From Streptomyces sp. NBC_01197 (GTDB taxonomy: Bacteria; Actinomycetota; Actinomycetes; Streptomycetales; Streptomycetaceae): 64,000 nt of DNA. The stretch is taken from positions 558,001 through 622,000 of the forward strand of contig NZ_CP108569.1 in assembly GCF_036010505.1 (NCBI RefSeq), given 5' to 3'. This document shows, in pieces, positions 1-8,349 of the stretch (position 1 is its first letter; every line of letters starts with the position of its first letter). A program made the translations under genes and the position numbers. The notes below the pieces were generated by a model. It ran no database searches. It was given only the letters and a program-made list of their open reading frames with translations, and was not told the origin of the DNA.

Positions 1-674
1 ATCGGGTACTGCTCGTCCACCCGGGTGTAGCGGGTGCCTGGCACAAAGCTTCCCGCGGGCCCGTCCGCGACCAGCCGGATCCGCCCGCCGTCGACGAGTC
101 CCAGCACCAGGCTGGTCGCGCCGAGATATTCGAGTCCGCGGGCCTCGTTGAGCACGTCGATGACGTCCTGGACGGTACGGGCATGGGCCAGGGCCGCGGT
201 GGTGTCCTCGACGACGCTGGTTCTCCGCCGGCCCTCGTCGTCCAGGGCGATACGGACCGAGGCGTCCGCGAGTTCCTGGGCCGCGTGCCTGACGATGCCG
301 ATGATCCGGTGAGGACGGCCCGTGATGTCGCGCCGGACGACGCCCTGCGTATGGGTCCAGCGCAGTGAACCGTCGCGGCGGCGGATGCGGAAGTAGGCAC
401 CGTAGAACGTGGCCCCGCTCTTGAGCGCCCGGGACACCATGGCATCCAGCCGGGTCGACTCATCGGGCGGCACCCGGCGGGCGAGCGCCTCCGGATGACC
501 GTTGTACTCGTCGGCGTAGAGGTCGAAAACGTCAAGGGCGGCCTGATCGAGGTGCATCAGCCCGGTGTCGAGATCCCAGTCGAAGCTGCCCATGCGGTTG
601 AGGGCAAGGCTCAGATCGGGGTGGGCGGGCCAGTCCGCCGGTAGCGACAGGGCGCCCTCTGCCCGTTCAACCAT
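1..674 (-). CDS. PAS/GAF sensor protein, N-terminal part only (probable SpoIIE-type phosphatase)
   Basis: The gene starts with ATG at 674 on the minus strand and runs off the left edge, so only about 224 residues are visible. Residues about 20-130 look like a PAS_3 fold: MGSFDWDLDTG near the start, RWTHTQG in the middle, RIIGIVRHAAQEL at the end. A GAF-type segment follows (TTAALAHARTVQDVID, then ATSLVLGLVDGG). In Streptomyces this exact order usually precedes a PP2C/SpoIIE phosphatase domain that acts on anti-sigma antagonists. That output domain is outside the window, so the phosphatase call is an inference; a histidine kinase or diguanylate cyclase is less likely. No convincing ribosome site is visible. 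Confidence 0.7.
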   Translation of the reverse strand, partial: MVERAEGALSLPADWPAHPDLSLALNRMGSFDWDLDTGLMHLDQAALDVFDLYADEYNGHPEALARRVPPDESTRLDAMVSRALKSGATFYGAYFRIRRRDGSLRWTHTQGVVRRDITGRPHRIIGIVRHAAQELADASVRIALDDEGRRRTSVVEDTTAALAHARTVQDVIDVLNEARGLEYLGATSLVLGLVDGGRIRLVADGPAGSFVPGTRYTRVDEQYP

Positions 675-791
675 GCGATCACTCTGCCATGGTTTGTCCA
701 ATTATTCGAGGGATCCTCACCCTCGAAGGGAACACTCGTTCCCTTTCTGTGGGGCCAGGAAGGACGGAAACTCGGAGGGCAGGAGGCGGAA

Positions 792-835
792 GGGGTCTGC
801 CGGGATGAGCACCCCGGCGGACTCCGGCAGACCCC
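792..835 (-). terminator. Hairpin terminator of the fucosidase gene
   Basis: GGGGTCTGCCGG (792-803) pairs perfectly with CCGGCAGACCCC (824-835): a 12-bp stem with a 20-nt loop. It lies 8 bp past the fucosidase stop, so it probably ends that transcript. There is no T-run, which is usual in Streptomyces. Confidence 0.7.
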
Positions 836-842
836 GGCGCTG

Positions 843-3230
843 CTATCTGCTCTGCTCGACCCTGAAGACCCAGGCGTACTCGCCGGCGGAGCGCGCGCCC
901 GCGGGTACGTCGATCACCAGTTTGTCCCCGCTCGTACGCCAGGTGAGCGGCCGCCGGTAACCGAGCATGGTCACCCGGTCCCCGCTGCGGATCGGCACCG
1001 GCGCCTCGACGGTCAGCGTGGCGCCCGGCCGGACCAGCGAGTGGATGTAGAACGCCTTGCCGGGCCGGACCGTGAAGCGCAGATCGTCACCGAGTTGGGG
1101 CATCCGCGCCCAGTAGGTGGAGCCGTGGATCGCCTCGCCGTTGACCTCCAGCCATTTACCGGTCTGCCGCAGCCTGGTCTGCATGATCTCCGGGATGGTG
1201 CCGTCCGCGCGCGGCCCGATGTCGAGGAGGAAGTTGCCGTTCTTGCTCGATGTGTCGATGAGCGTGTGCACGATCTCCTCCGCCGACATGTACATGCTGT
1301 CAGGGGTGGCCTGGTTGTAGCCGTAGCTGTAGGGGTCGAGCCCCCGGCTGGCCTCCCACTTGTCGGTGACGATGGAGTCGTACGTCGCGTACTCGGGGGT
1401 CGTGAAGTCGTGCGGCCCGATGCCGGACCGGTTGTTGACGGCGACCCCGATCGGCCGGGCCCGGTCCTTGGCGTTGTTGTAGTACTCGGCCATCACCCGG
1501 TGGCTGTCGTTCGGCCCGCCGATGTCGCACCAGAGCACCTCGGGGTCGTACCCGTGGATCAGCTCCAGCATCTGCGGGGCCTGGTAGTCCTTGATGTAGT
1601 CCTTGCCCGCCGTGTAGCCGGTGTACGGGACGGGCTCCAGGGTGTACGGATTGCGCGGCGGATAGAGCTGCCCGCTCCAGGGGTTGTCCGGGTTGAACCA
1701 CTCCGGCATCGAGAAGTACAGCCCCCGGTGCAGCTCCGGCGCGTACCGGCGGGAGGCGTCGAACAACTCCTTGACCAGATCGCGCTTCGGCCCCATCTTC
1801 ACGGCGTTGCGGTCGGAGACCTTGGTGTCCCACAGCGCGAAGCCCTCATGGTGCTTGGAGGTGAGCACGTGGTACTGCGCCCCGGCGTCCCGGAACAGCT
1901 CGACCCAGGAGCGCGGATCGAACTTCTCCGCCGTGAACCTCGGGATGAAGTCGTCGTAGTTGAAGTTCTCGCCGTAGACATCGCGGTGGTGGGCGTACGT
2001 CGGGTTGTTCGGGTCCTGCATCTGGTTCCAGTACCACTCGGCGTACTGCTTGCCGACAGGCGCCCAGGCGGGCACCGAGTAGACACCCCAGTGGATGAAG
2101 ATCCCGAACTTCGCGTCCTGGAACCAGTACGGGGCCTGGTGCGTGGAGAGCGAGGCATCGGTGGCCTCGAACTCCGGCACCCCGAGGGTGAGCCTGCTCG
2201 CCGCCGCGGCTGCGTCCGAGCCGCGGCCGTGCGCCACGACCCGGCCGTCGCGCATCGTTCCCGGCTTCACCCCGGGCTTGCTGCGGATACCGATCCGCAC
2301 CCTCGCCTGGTCGCCGGGGGCGAGTCGCGGCACCCGGGCGGGGACGACCGTACGAGCGCCCTGCACGTCGACGGAGAGGGTGAGCGCGTCGGAGCCGAGC
2401 ACGGCGACCGTGCCCGCGTTGACGACGGTGGCCTCGACGCTCTGGGCTCCCGAGTCGAGCAGGCTGGTGGTGGAGTGCGCGTCGCGTACGGCCAGCGCAC
2501 GGCCCTCGGCCGCCGGCTGCAGCGAGAGGGCGAAGACGTGCAGTGACGGCTTGTTCGCCTCGGCCGGGTTCGTCTTCGGCAGGGTGATACCCACCAGCTC
2601 CCGGGCGGCGTCCACCGCCAGTTCGGAGACCCCGAGGGAGACCTGGTGCTGGTCCTTCCCGCCGGACGGGGTGTAACGGTAGGGGGCGGAGAGCGGACCA
2701 CTGCCGGAGTACCAGTCGGGTCCGCCGAGGCCGGCGGTGCCGGTGGAGCCGTCCGCGTAGTGCAGGGTCGCCTGGCCGGACGCCTCCCCGTAGCTGCACG
2801 CGACGAGGAATGACCCGGACAGATAGCGCCCCCGGGGCAGGTCCAGCCGCTGCCCGAGGGCGACAACGTTGTTCTTGGCCCCGGCGGTCGCGGCGGGGAA
2901 GTCGAACGCGATGCCGTTCAACTGCACGGCGCCGGAAGGCAGTTCGTCGCCCGGGAAGGTGTAGCCGGAGCCGTCGAAGTCGCCGCCGCGGGCGTCCGCG
3001 GTGTCGATCCCGTCGTTGTCGAACCACTGGTCGAGCGGTACGGGGACCGCGGCCGGAACCGCTCCCCAGTCGCCCTTCGCCGCTGCGCCGGGAACCGCCG
3101 TTCCTGTACCGGGGGCCCGGGCCCCCGGGGTGCCGGTGTCCGCGTCGGCCGTGGCCGGGGCGAGCAGAGCGGCGCCGACAGCCGCCCCCGCCGTCATTCC
3201 GAGTACATGGCGTCTTGGAAGTTCGGTCAT
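843..3230 (-). CDS. Secreted GH29 alpha-L-fucosidase
   Basis: Retaining exo-alpha-L-fucosidase of about 795 residues, probably exported by the Tat system: the N terminus has PRRHVLGMTAGAAVG, a twin-arginine followed by a hydrophobic stretch ending near ATADA. Residues about 60-340 are accessory beta-rich domains, including an NEW3-like stretch. The GH29 core begins at KFGIFIHWGVYSVPAW and continues through HHEGFALWD and GLYFSMPEWF. The presumed nucleophile Asp lies in EVLWCDIGG. A second ATG seven codons upstream (3251) is possible; I chose 3230 because it places the twin-arginine near the N terminus. It releases terminal fucose outside the cell. No transporter or fucose pathway gene is adjacent. 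Confidence 0.88.
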   Translation of the reverse strand: MTELPRRHVLGMTAGAAVGAALLAPATADADTGTPGARAPGTGTAVPGAAAKGDWGAVPAAVPVPLDQWFDNDGIDTADARGGDFDGSGYTFPGDELPSGAVQLNGIAFDFPAATAGAKNNVVALGQRLDLPRGRYLSGSFLVACSYGEASGQATLHYADGSTGTAGLGGPDWYSGSGPLSAPYRYTPSGGKDQHQVSLGVSELAVDAARELVGITLPKTNPAEANKPSLHVFALSLQPAAEGRALAVRDAHSTTSLLDSGAQSVEATVVNAGTVAVLGSDALTLSVDVQGARTVVPARVPRLAPGDQARVRIGIRSKPGVKPGTMRDGRVVAHGRGSDAAAAASRLTLGVPEFEATDASLSTHQAPYWFQDAKFGIFIHWGVYSVPAWAPVGKQYAEWYWNQMQDPNNPTYAHHRDVYGENFNYDDFIPRFTAEKFDPRSWVELFRDAGAQYHVLTSKHHEGFALWDTKVSDRNAVKMGPKRDLVKELFDASRRYAPELHRGLYFSMPEWFNPDNPWSGQLYPPRNPYTLEPVPYTGYTAGKDYIKDYQAPQMLELIHGYDPEVLWCDIGGPNDSHRVMAEYYNNAKDRARPIGVAVNNRSGIGPHDFTTPEYATYDSIVTDKWEASRGLDPYSYGYNQATPDSMYMSAEEIVHTLIDTSSKNGNFLLDIGPRADGTIPEIMQTRLRQTGKWLEVNGEAIHGSTYWARMPQLGDDLRFTVRPGKAFYIHSLVRPGATLTVEAPVPIRSGDRVTMLGYRRPLTWRTSGDKLVIDVPAGARSAGEYAWVFRVEQSR

Positions 3231-3319
3231 AAGGTCCGATGATTGGAGCATGTCGAGTGCCTGTCAATACACCTCACAGCACAGAATGCGGCACGAAGAA
3301 ATAATCCCCCACCAGACAT

Positions 3320-3349
3320 CGGATGCCTGAGCTCTGTCCGGATGCCTGA
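3320..3349 (-). promoter_or_regulatory. Direct repeat upstream of the fucosidase gene (possible regulator site)
   Basis: CGGATGCCTGA occurs twice (3320-3330 and 3339-3349), 19 bp apart, about 90-120 bp upstream of the fucosidase start. On the gene's own strand it reads TCAGGCATCCG twice. The position suits an operator or activator site. No regulator gene is next to it, so the binding protein is unknown. Confidence 0.35.
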
Positions 3350-3395
3350 CGGTTGAATCCGCGCCGTCGGCGAAAACCCTGTCCGCACAACGCGA

Positions 3396-3425
3396 ACGGC
3401 CCGCTCCAGGTGCGGAGCGGGCCGT
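3396..3425 (-). terminator. Perfect hairpin after the small-peptide gene
   Basis: ACGGCCCGCTCC (3396-3407) and GGAGCGGGCCGT (3414-3425) form a perfect 12-bp stem with a 6-nt loop, 21 bp past the stop of the 56-residue peptide gene. It insulates that gene from the fucosidase promoter region. Confidence 0.8.
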
Positions 3426-3446
3426 CGGGGTGTGTGCGTGCAGCGG

Positions 3447-3617
3447 TCAGTCGATCCCCTGCAGGATGTGGGGCTCAGCGAGGTCGTCCTCGTAGCCCGC
3501 CAGCCTGATCGGGGCCGACCTGGCCCAGACGTCGAGATTGAGGAGCTTCTCGGGCCGGACAGTCCCGGTACGTTCCGCCGGGCGCTGCTCGCGCTTCGTG
3601 ATGGTCTCTGATGTCAC
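3447..3617 (-). CDS. Small orphan peptide (56 aa), RiPP-precursor-like, function unknown
   Basis: A GTG start at 3617 has AAGGAG ending 5 nt upstream (AAGGAGTGCGCGGTG). The product has a charged, hydrophilic first half (MTSETITKREQRPAERTG) and a distinct second half containing KLLNLDVWARSAPIRLAGYE and ending DDLAEPHILQGID. It has no signal peptide, no Cys and no membrane segment. The gene is monocistronic and closed by a perfect hairpin. The leader/core look resembles ribosomal-peptide precursors, but no maturation enzyme lies within several kb and I cannot assign a family. A longer ATG ORF from 3779 shares the frame, but its extra residues look non-coding and lack a ribosome site. Confidence 0.6.
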   Translation of the reverse strand: MTSETITKREQRPAERTGTVRPEKLLNLDVWARSAPIRLAGYEDDLAEPHILQGID

Positions 3618-3945
3618 CGCGCACTCCTTTGTGTCGCGTAACCGCATGGACAGGGGCAGTTCGGACGCGGTGGCGCCGGTTTTCGGGCGGGACCGCGGCC
3701 GTGGTGCGTACCTGTCCCAGGACGGGACGAGAGATTTGGTGTAACCCCATCGACTGTCCGTCCGCATCAGAGTAACCAAATGAGCGGGGTTCCGCTCGAT
3801 AGGGGCGACAGTCGGATGGCCAAGTTTTCTTTGCCTTCCGTTCAGAGGGACTCCATCCGGCCATGATCTGCTCGAATCGGCCCGACGGCACTCCGGGAGA
3901 GGACAGACCGGTGGCGTCGCACGGCGCGTGGTGGAGCCGGCGTTC

Positions 3946-5400
3946 CTACCAGTTCGCGGGGGCGTAGTCCTTGAGGAAGACGCTGTGCAGGTCTTCGCCC
4001 GCCTCGCCGCGCACGATGGGGTCGTAGACCCGGGCCGCGCCGTCGATCAGATCCAGCGGAGCGTGGAAGCCCTCGTCGGCGAGGCGCATCTTGTCCGGGT
4101 GCGGGCGTTCGTCGGTGATCCAGCCGGTGTCCACCGCGGTCATCAGAATGCCGTCCGATTCGAACATCTCCTGGCCGCTGGTGCGGGTCAGCATGTTCAG
4201 CGCGGCCTTGGCCATGTTGGTGTGCGGGTGGCCGGCCCCCTTGTAGCCGCGGCTGAAGACGCCCTCCATCGCGGACACGTTGACCACGTAGGTGCGGTCG
4301 GCCGCCGCTGCCGCCATCGCCGGGCGCAGCCGGCTGATCAGGATGAACGGCGCGGTGGAGTTGCAGAGCTGGACCTCCAGCAGCTCGACCGCGTCGACCT
4401 CCTCGACGGTCTGGATCCAGCTGTTGGTGTCGTGCAGATCAGGCACGAGTCCGCCCGCGTCTATCGCGGTGCCCGCCTCGATACGGGCGGGCGAGGCGGA
4501 TCCGGTGACCAGTGCGAGCTCGGCCACGTCCTGGGCGCTCAGCCCACCCGGCCTGGCGCTGGGCAGCGAGACCTGTGCCCCGCTCCCGAACGCGCCGATG
4601 ACCTGCGACGAGGGCAGCTCGCCCGCGGGCAGGGGCGCGGCCTCGGCGGCGATCAGTTCGCTGTACGCCTGCGGCGAGCGGCGCACGGTCTGGGCGGCGT
4701 TGTTGATCAGGATGTCGAGCGGGCCCTCGGCGGCGACCGAGTCGGCGAGAGCGACGACCTGGGCGGGGTCACGCAGATCTATCCCGACGACCTTCAGGCG
4801 GTGCATCCACTCCCCACTGTCGGGCATCGCCTTGAAGCGGCGGACCGCGTCCTTCGGGAAGCGGGTGGTGATGGTGGTGTGTGCGCCGTCGCGCAGCAGC
4901 CGCAGCGCGATGTACATGCCGATCTTGGCCCGGCCGCCGGTGAGCAGGGCCCGGCGTCCGGTGAGGTCGGTACGGGCATCGCGGCGCGCGCGGTTCTCCG
5001 CGGCGCAGTCGCGGCAGAGCTGGTGGTAGAAGACGTCGACCTCGACGTACCGGGTCTTGCAGATGTAGCAGGACCGGGGGCGCTGGAGTATGCCCGCGAT
5101 CTCGCCCTGGGCGCTCGACGAGGGCAGCACCCCCTGCGTCTCGTCGTCGATGCGCTCGGCCGAGCCGGTGGCGGTGGCTTCGGTGACGGCCTTGTCGTGA
5201 GCGGTCTTGGCGGCGCGGCGCTCCTGCCGGCGGCGCTGCTTCACGGTGCGGTAGACACCCGCCGTAGCACGGCGGACCGCGACGGCGTCCGGGTGGTCGA
5301 CGTCGATCTTCTCCAGCTCGTCGAGCACGCTGAGGCAGAGAGCCAGCCGCTCCGGATCAATGCCCGGGCCGAATGCCTGGCTTTCCTCTGTCACCGTCAT
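3946..5400 (-). CDS. SDR-family oxidoreductase with N-terminal zinc-ribbon segment
   Basis: A 484-residue protein. Residues 1-120 are helical and charged. A four-cysteine pair follows (CYICKTRY then CRDCAAE), which would bind zinc. The Rossmann domain has a glycine motif in LLTGGRAKIGMYIAL and an NNAAQT signature. The usual Tyr-x-x-x-Lys is not present: the active-site lysine is in HTNMAKAALNML, with Thr where Tyr is expected, although a Tyr lies nearby in SRGYKGAG. It may therefore be a divergent or non-classical SDR. Start ATG at 5400 is preceded by AGAGGA. The protein is larger than usual SDRs (about 250 aa) because of the N-terminal part and an insert near residues 245-305. Confidence 0.75.
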   Translation of the reverse strand: MTVTEESQAFGPGIDPERLALCLSVLDELEKIDVDHPDAVAVRRATAGVYRTVKQRRRQERRAAKTAHDKAVTEATATGSAERIDDETQGVLPSSSAQGEIAGILQRPRSCYICKTRYVEVDVFYHQLCRDCAAENRARRDARTDLTGRRALLTGGRAKIGMYIALRLLRDGAHTTITTRFPKDAVRRFKAMPDSGEWMHRLKVVGIDLRDPAQVVALADSVAAEGPLDILINNAAQTVRRSPQAYSELIAAEAAPLPAGELPSSQVIGAFGSGAQVSLPSARPGGLSAQDVAELALVTGSASPARIEAGTAIDAGGLVPDLHDTNSWIQTVEEVDAVELLEVQLCNSTAPFILISRLRPAMAAAAADRTYVVNVSAMEGVFSRGYKGAGHPHTNMAKAALNMLTRTSGQEMFESDGILMTAVDTGWITDERPHPDKMRLADEGFHAPLDLIDGAARVYDPIVRGEAGEDLHSVFLKDYAPANW

Positions 5401-5676
5401 CGTTGTTCCTCTGTGTTCCGTAGCCCCAGGTCAGCAGTGGGCCATCGACCAACTGACCAAGATATACGCAGCCGGGCGGGAAGCCAAAAACGGCGACTGC
5501 GCACCCGGCCGACCTCGCCGGGCGGCGCACTGGTGGTCCTCGCCCGGCGAAGACGGGATCCGGCCTTACACGTTCGGCCCAACACCGCGTTTTATCCCGC
5601 TCGTTGGGAATTTTGCGGCGTAATGTCCGACTCGCGCCAATGAGTGTCATTGCGCTTCAAGAACCAGGAGAACCTC

Positions 5677-6093
5677 TTGTCCACAACCGCTGTCCTCCGT
5701 ACCGTCCGCGGCCGGAACATCATCGCGGGCGCAGGCGCGCTGACCACCGCCGTCGCCCTCGGAGCCACGCTGATGGCCGCCGCTCCGGCCCAGGCCTCGC
5801 CGCACACCCCGTACGGCACGGTCACCGCCCGCTCGGGCCTGATCGAGCGCCAGTACCCCAGCACGGACTCGTCCGTGCGTGGGTCCCTGCACTACCGCGA
5901 GCAGGTGGGCCTGAAGTGCAAGGTCCGCGCCCAGAACATCGAGGGCAACAGCATCTGGTACCTGCTCCGTGACCGCCAGGTGTGGGTCTCGGCGCGCTAC
6001 ATGGACAACCACGGCTACGTGAAGTACTGCAAGGACGTCGACCGCAGCAGCCGTGAAATGCTCAACTCGGTGCCGCAGGGCGCCAAGGGCTGA
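5677..6093 (+). CDS. Small secreted SH3-like domain protein
   Basis: I chose the TTG start at 5677 because AGGAG (5666-5670) lies 6 nt before it; an upstream ATG at 5644 has no site. The 138-residue product has a signal peptide (TAVLRTVRGRNIIAG, a hydrophobic run, then APAQA). The mature part reads as a bacterial SH3 domain: TVTARSGLIERQYPSTDSSV, then a Cys pair (LKCKV and KYCKD) and IWYLL. Related Streptomyces proteins are secreted and may bind the cell wall, but the ligand is unknown. It stands alone between oppositely oriented neighbours. Confidence 0.72.
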   Translation: MSTTAVLRTVRGRNIIAGAGALTTAVALGATLMAAAPAQASPHTPYGTVTARSGLIERQYPSTDSSVRGSLHYREQVGLKCKVRAQNIEGNSIWYLLRDRQVWVSARYMDNHGYVKYCKDVDRSSREMLNSVPQGAKG

Positions 6094-6107
6094 TCAGCCC
6101 ATCGGCG

Positions 6108-6142
6108 GAGCGCGTTCGGGATGCCCGGCACCCGGCGCGCTC
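6108..6142. terminator. Hairpin between the SH3 gene and the AraC gene (convergent)
   Basis: GAGCGCG (6108-6114) pairs with CGCGCTC (6136-6142), with an inner CGGG/CCCG pairing. It sits between two convergent stop codons, so it could serve both transcripts. Confidence 0.45.
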
Positions 6143-6914
6143 AGCGCCCCGGGGTGAAGTACCCGGTGGGGCTGGTACCGAGCGCGCGGCGGAACATCGC
6201 GGTGAACGCGCTCGGTGTCGCGTAGCCCAGCGCGCCGGACACCGAAGTGACCGGCACCCCCCTGGCGAGCAGTGTCACCGCGTGAATGAGCCTGGCCTGC
6301 TGAACCCAGCGGGCCAGGCTCATTCCGGTTGTGGCCGGGAATCTGCGCTGGAGAGTGCGTGGGCTCAGATGCGCGAAGGCCGCGGCCTCCTTCGTCCGCC
6401 AGGCTGCGCCGGGGTCCCGCACGACCGCCGCGCAGAGCGGCGCGAGGCCGGCGTCCGCGGGGGCAGGCAGGTGCAGCGCGGCGACCGGGTGCGGGGTCAG
6501 CTGGAGGAGGAGCAGTTCCATGACCTTTCCGTCGCGGCTCTGCGGGTCGTACTCCACGGGGAGCCGCGCGGCCTCCTCGATGAGTTCGCGCAGCAGCGGT
6601 GAGACGGAGACGACGGTCGGCTCCCGTGGCAGGTCCGGCTGCGGCTCGATGTACAGGGTGCGCATGGCGACCGCGCCGGCACAGCTCATCTCGTGGGTGA
6701 GGCCGGCCGGCACCCAGACCCCGCGGGTGGCCGGGACGACCCAGGCCCCGTGGCCGGTGACCACGGTGATGGCCCCGGTCGTGCCGTAGATCAGCTGGGC
6801 GCGCCGGTGGCGGTGCGGCGGGATGTGGTGGCCGTCGGGCAGGTCCCTGGCCATCGCCGCCAGCGGTCTGGGAACCGACTGGTAGTCGTCGCGCAGCTCG
6901 CTCTTTCCGTACAT
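6141..6914 (-). CDS. AraC-family transcriptional regulator
   Basis: About 257 residues. The N-terminal cupin-like sensing domain has HHIPPHRHRRAQLIYG and GVWVPAGLTHEM. Two C-terminal helix-turn-helix motifs follow (AAFAHLSPRTLQRRF and SVSGALGYATPSAFTAMFRR). This architecture (AraC_binding plus HTH_18) is typical of regulators divergently paired with an MFS exporter, and one lies immediately across a short intergenic gap. A TTG at 6935 extends the frame by seven codons; I preferred the ATG at 6914, though neither has a clear ribosome site. It likely controls the adjacent exporter and itself. Confidence 0.85.
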   Translation of the reverse strand: MYGKSELRDDYQSVPRPLAAMARDLPDGHHIPPHRHRRAQLIYGTTGAITVVTGHGAWVVPATRGVWVPAGLTHEMSCAGAVAMRTLYIEPQPDLPREPTVVSVSPLLRELIEEAARLPVEYDPQSRDGKVMELLLLQLTPHPVAALHLPAPADAGLAPLCAAVVRDPGAAWRTKEAAAFAHLSPRTLQRRFPATTGMSLARWVQQARLIHAVTLLARGVPVTSVSGALGYATPSAFTAMFRRALGTSPTGYFTPGR

Positions 6915-6963
6915 TGGCGCATTCTCGATAGACAATGGCGTAGCAGAGAAAGTATGCCAGCAG

Positions 6964-8349
6964 GTGCCCGCCCTAACGTCGGCCTATGTGATCGAATCCA
7001 ACGTTTCCGCAGGCCAGCGCCGTGCGAAGGGTGGCGGGACCCGGCGGCTCACCCTGCTGCTCACCGCCACCAGCGCTGTCACGGCCGCCAATGTCTATCT
7101 CAGCCAGCCGCTCATGGGGGCGGCGGCCGCCTCACTCCGGGCCGGGCCCGACGCCCTCGCGGCCGTTCCGACGGCCACCCAGCTGGGCTATGCGGCGGGC
7201 ATCCTGCTGCTCGTGCCGGCCGGGGACAGCCATGACCGGAGGCGGCTGATCCTCGGGCTCGGTACGGCGTCCGCCGTCGCGCTCGCGGGGTGCGCACTGG
7301 CCCCTTCGGTGGGGTGGCTCGTCGTCGCGGGGTTCGCCGTCGGTCTGCTGTCGCCCGTCCCGCAGCTGGTCACTCCGCTCGCGGTGGCCCTGGCGGGCGA
7401 CGGGCGGGCCGGGCCGGGCGCCGGACGGATTGTCGGCACCGTGCAGGGCGGTCTGCTGATGGGCGTGCTCGCGTCCCGCGCCTACTCGGGCTCGCTGGCC
7501 GAACTGGCGGGCTGGCGCGCCGTGTTCGGATGCTCCTGCCTGCTGACCCTGCTGCTGGTGCTGGTGCTGCGCGGGGCACTGCCGTACGTCCCGCCCGCCA
7601 CCGGCGCCGCCTCGTACCAGGACACCCTCTCGTCACTGCCGCGGCTGTTCCTGGCCCACCCGCTGGTACGCCGGATCACCGTGTCGGGAGCGCTGGTCGG
7701 GATCGCGTTCGGCGCGTTCTGGACCACGCTGACCTTTCTGCTGGAGCAGCACTACGGCGTCGGCCCGACCGGCATCGGGCTGTTCGGTCTGGTCGCGGCG
7801 GCCAGCGCTCTGCTCTCGCCGTACGCCGGGCGGCTGGCCGACCGGACCGGCCGACGCAGTGCGCTGGCGGCGCTGATCGGGCTGGTCGTCGCGGGGTGGC
7901 TGGTCCTGCTGCCGGGCGGCACCCGGTTCTGGTGGCTGGTGGCCGGGGTGATCGTGCTCGATGTGGGGGTCTGGGGCGGTCAGGCCGTCAGCCAGACCGT
8001 GCTGTTCACCCTGGACCCGCGCATCCACAGCCGTCTCAACACCCTCTACTTCACCTTCCGTTTCCTGGGGATCGCACTCGGCTCGCTGATGGGTTCGCTG
8101 GCATGGGCGGGTGGCGGTTGGCCCGCCGTGGTGGGCACCGGGACGGTCGCAGCCGTGGCCGGTCTGGTCGTGGGGGTCCTGCCCGCACGCGACGGGGACC
8201 GTCCGCCCCCGGGTACGGGAGCGGACGGTCCGGATCAGCCGGTCAGCGGACGGCGGGCGGGGCGGCGGAGGGGTCCGTACCCCAGTCGGACGGCTTGGCT
8301 CCGACGTCGAAGGACAGGGTGCGGCCCGAGCGGATCTCGTCGGTGGTGA
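6964..8349 (+). CDS. MFS transporter (AraJ-like drug/metabolite exporter)
   Basis: A 461-residue protein with about 12 predicted membrane segments. The first includes TAANVYLSQPLMG, and the loop-2 motif of the superfamily appears as AGDSHDRRRLILG. It is probably a proton-driven exporter; the substrate is unknown. The GTG start at 6964 lacks a clear ribosome site and GTG 6988 is an alternative. The last 35 or so residues are Arg-rich and overlap the 3' end of the convergent GH92 gene by 107 bp, suggesting an ancestral stop codon was lost. It is divergent from the AraC gene, which is its likely regulator. Confidence 0.82.
   Translation: MPALTSAYVIESNVSAGQRRAKGGGTRRLTLLLTATSAVTAANVYLSQPLMGAAAASLRAGPDALAAVPTATQLGYAAGILLLVPAGDSHDRRRLILGLGTASAVALAGCALAPSVGWLVVAGFAVGLLSPVPQLVTPLAVALAGDGRAGPGAGRIVGTVQGGLLMGVLASRAYSGSLAELAGWRAVFGCSCLLTLLLVLVLRGALPYVPPATGAASYQDTLSSLPRLFLAHPLVRRITVSGALVGIAFGAFWTTLTFLLEQHYGVGPTGIGLFGLVAAASALLSPYAGRLADRTGRRSALAALIGLVVAGWLVLLPGGTRFWWLVAGVIVLDVGVWGGQAVSQTVLFTLDPRIHSRLNTLYFTFRFLGIALGSLMGSLAWAGGGWPAVVGTGTVAAVAGLVVGVLPARDGDRPPPGTGADGPDQPVSGRRAGRRRGPYPSRTAWLRRRRTGCGPSGSRRW

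Noticed and set aside
1041..2546. 501-codon open frame on the plus strand opposite the fucosidase gene
   Set aside because: Val/Arg/Asp-rich composition of an antisense shadow; the minus strand encodes a complete GH29 enzyme.
6990..7012. AACGTT in the MFS gene start region as a further LacI site
   Set aside because: TCCAACGTTTCC is not a palindrome like the others and lies near or within the coding region of an unrelated gene with its own AraC regulator.
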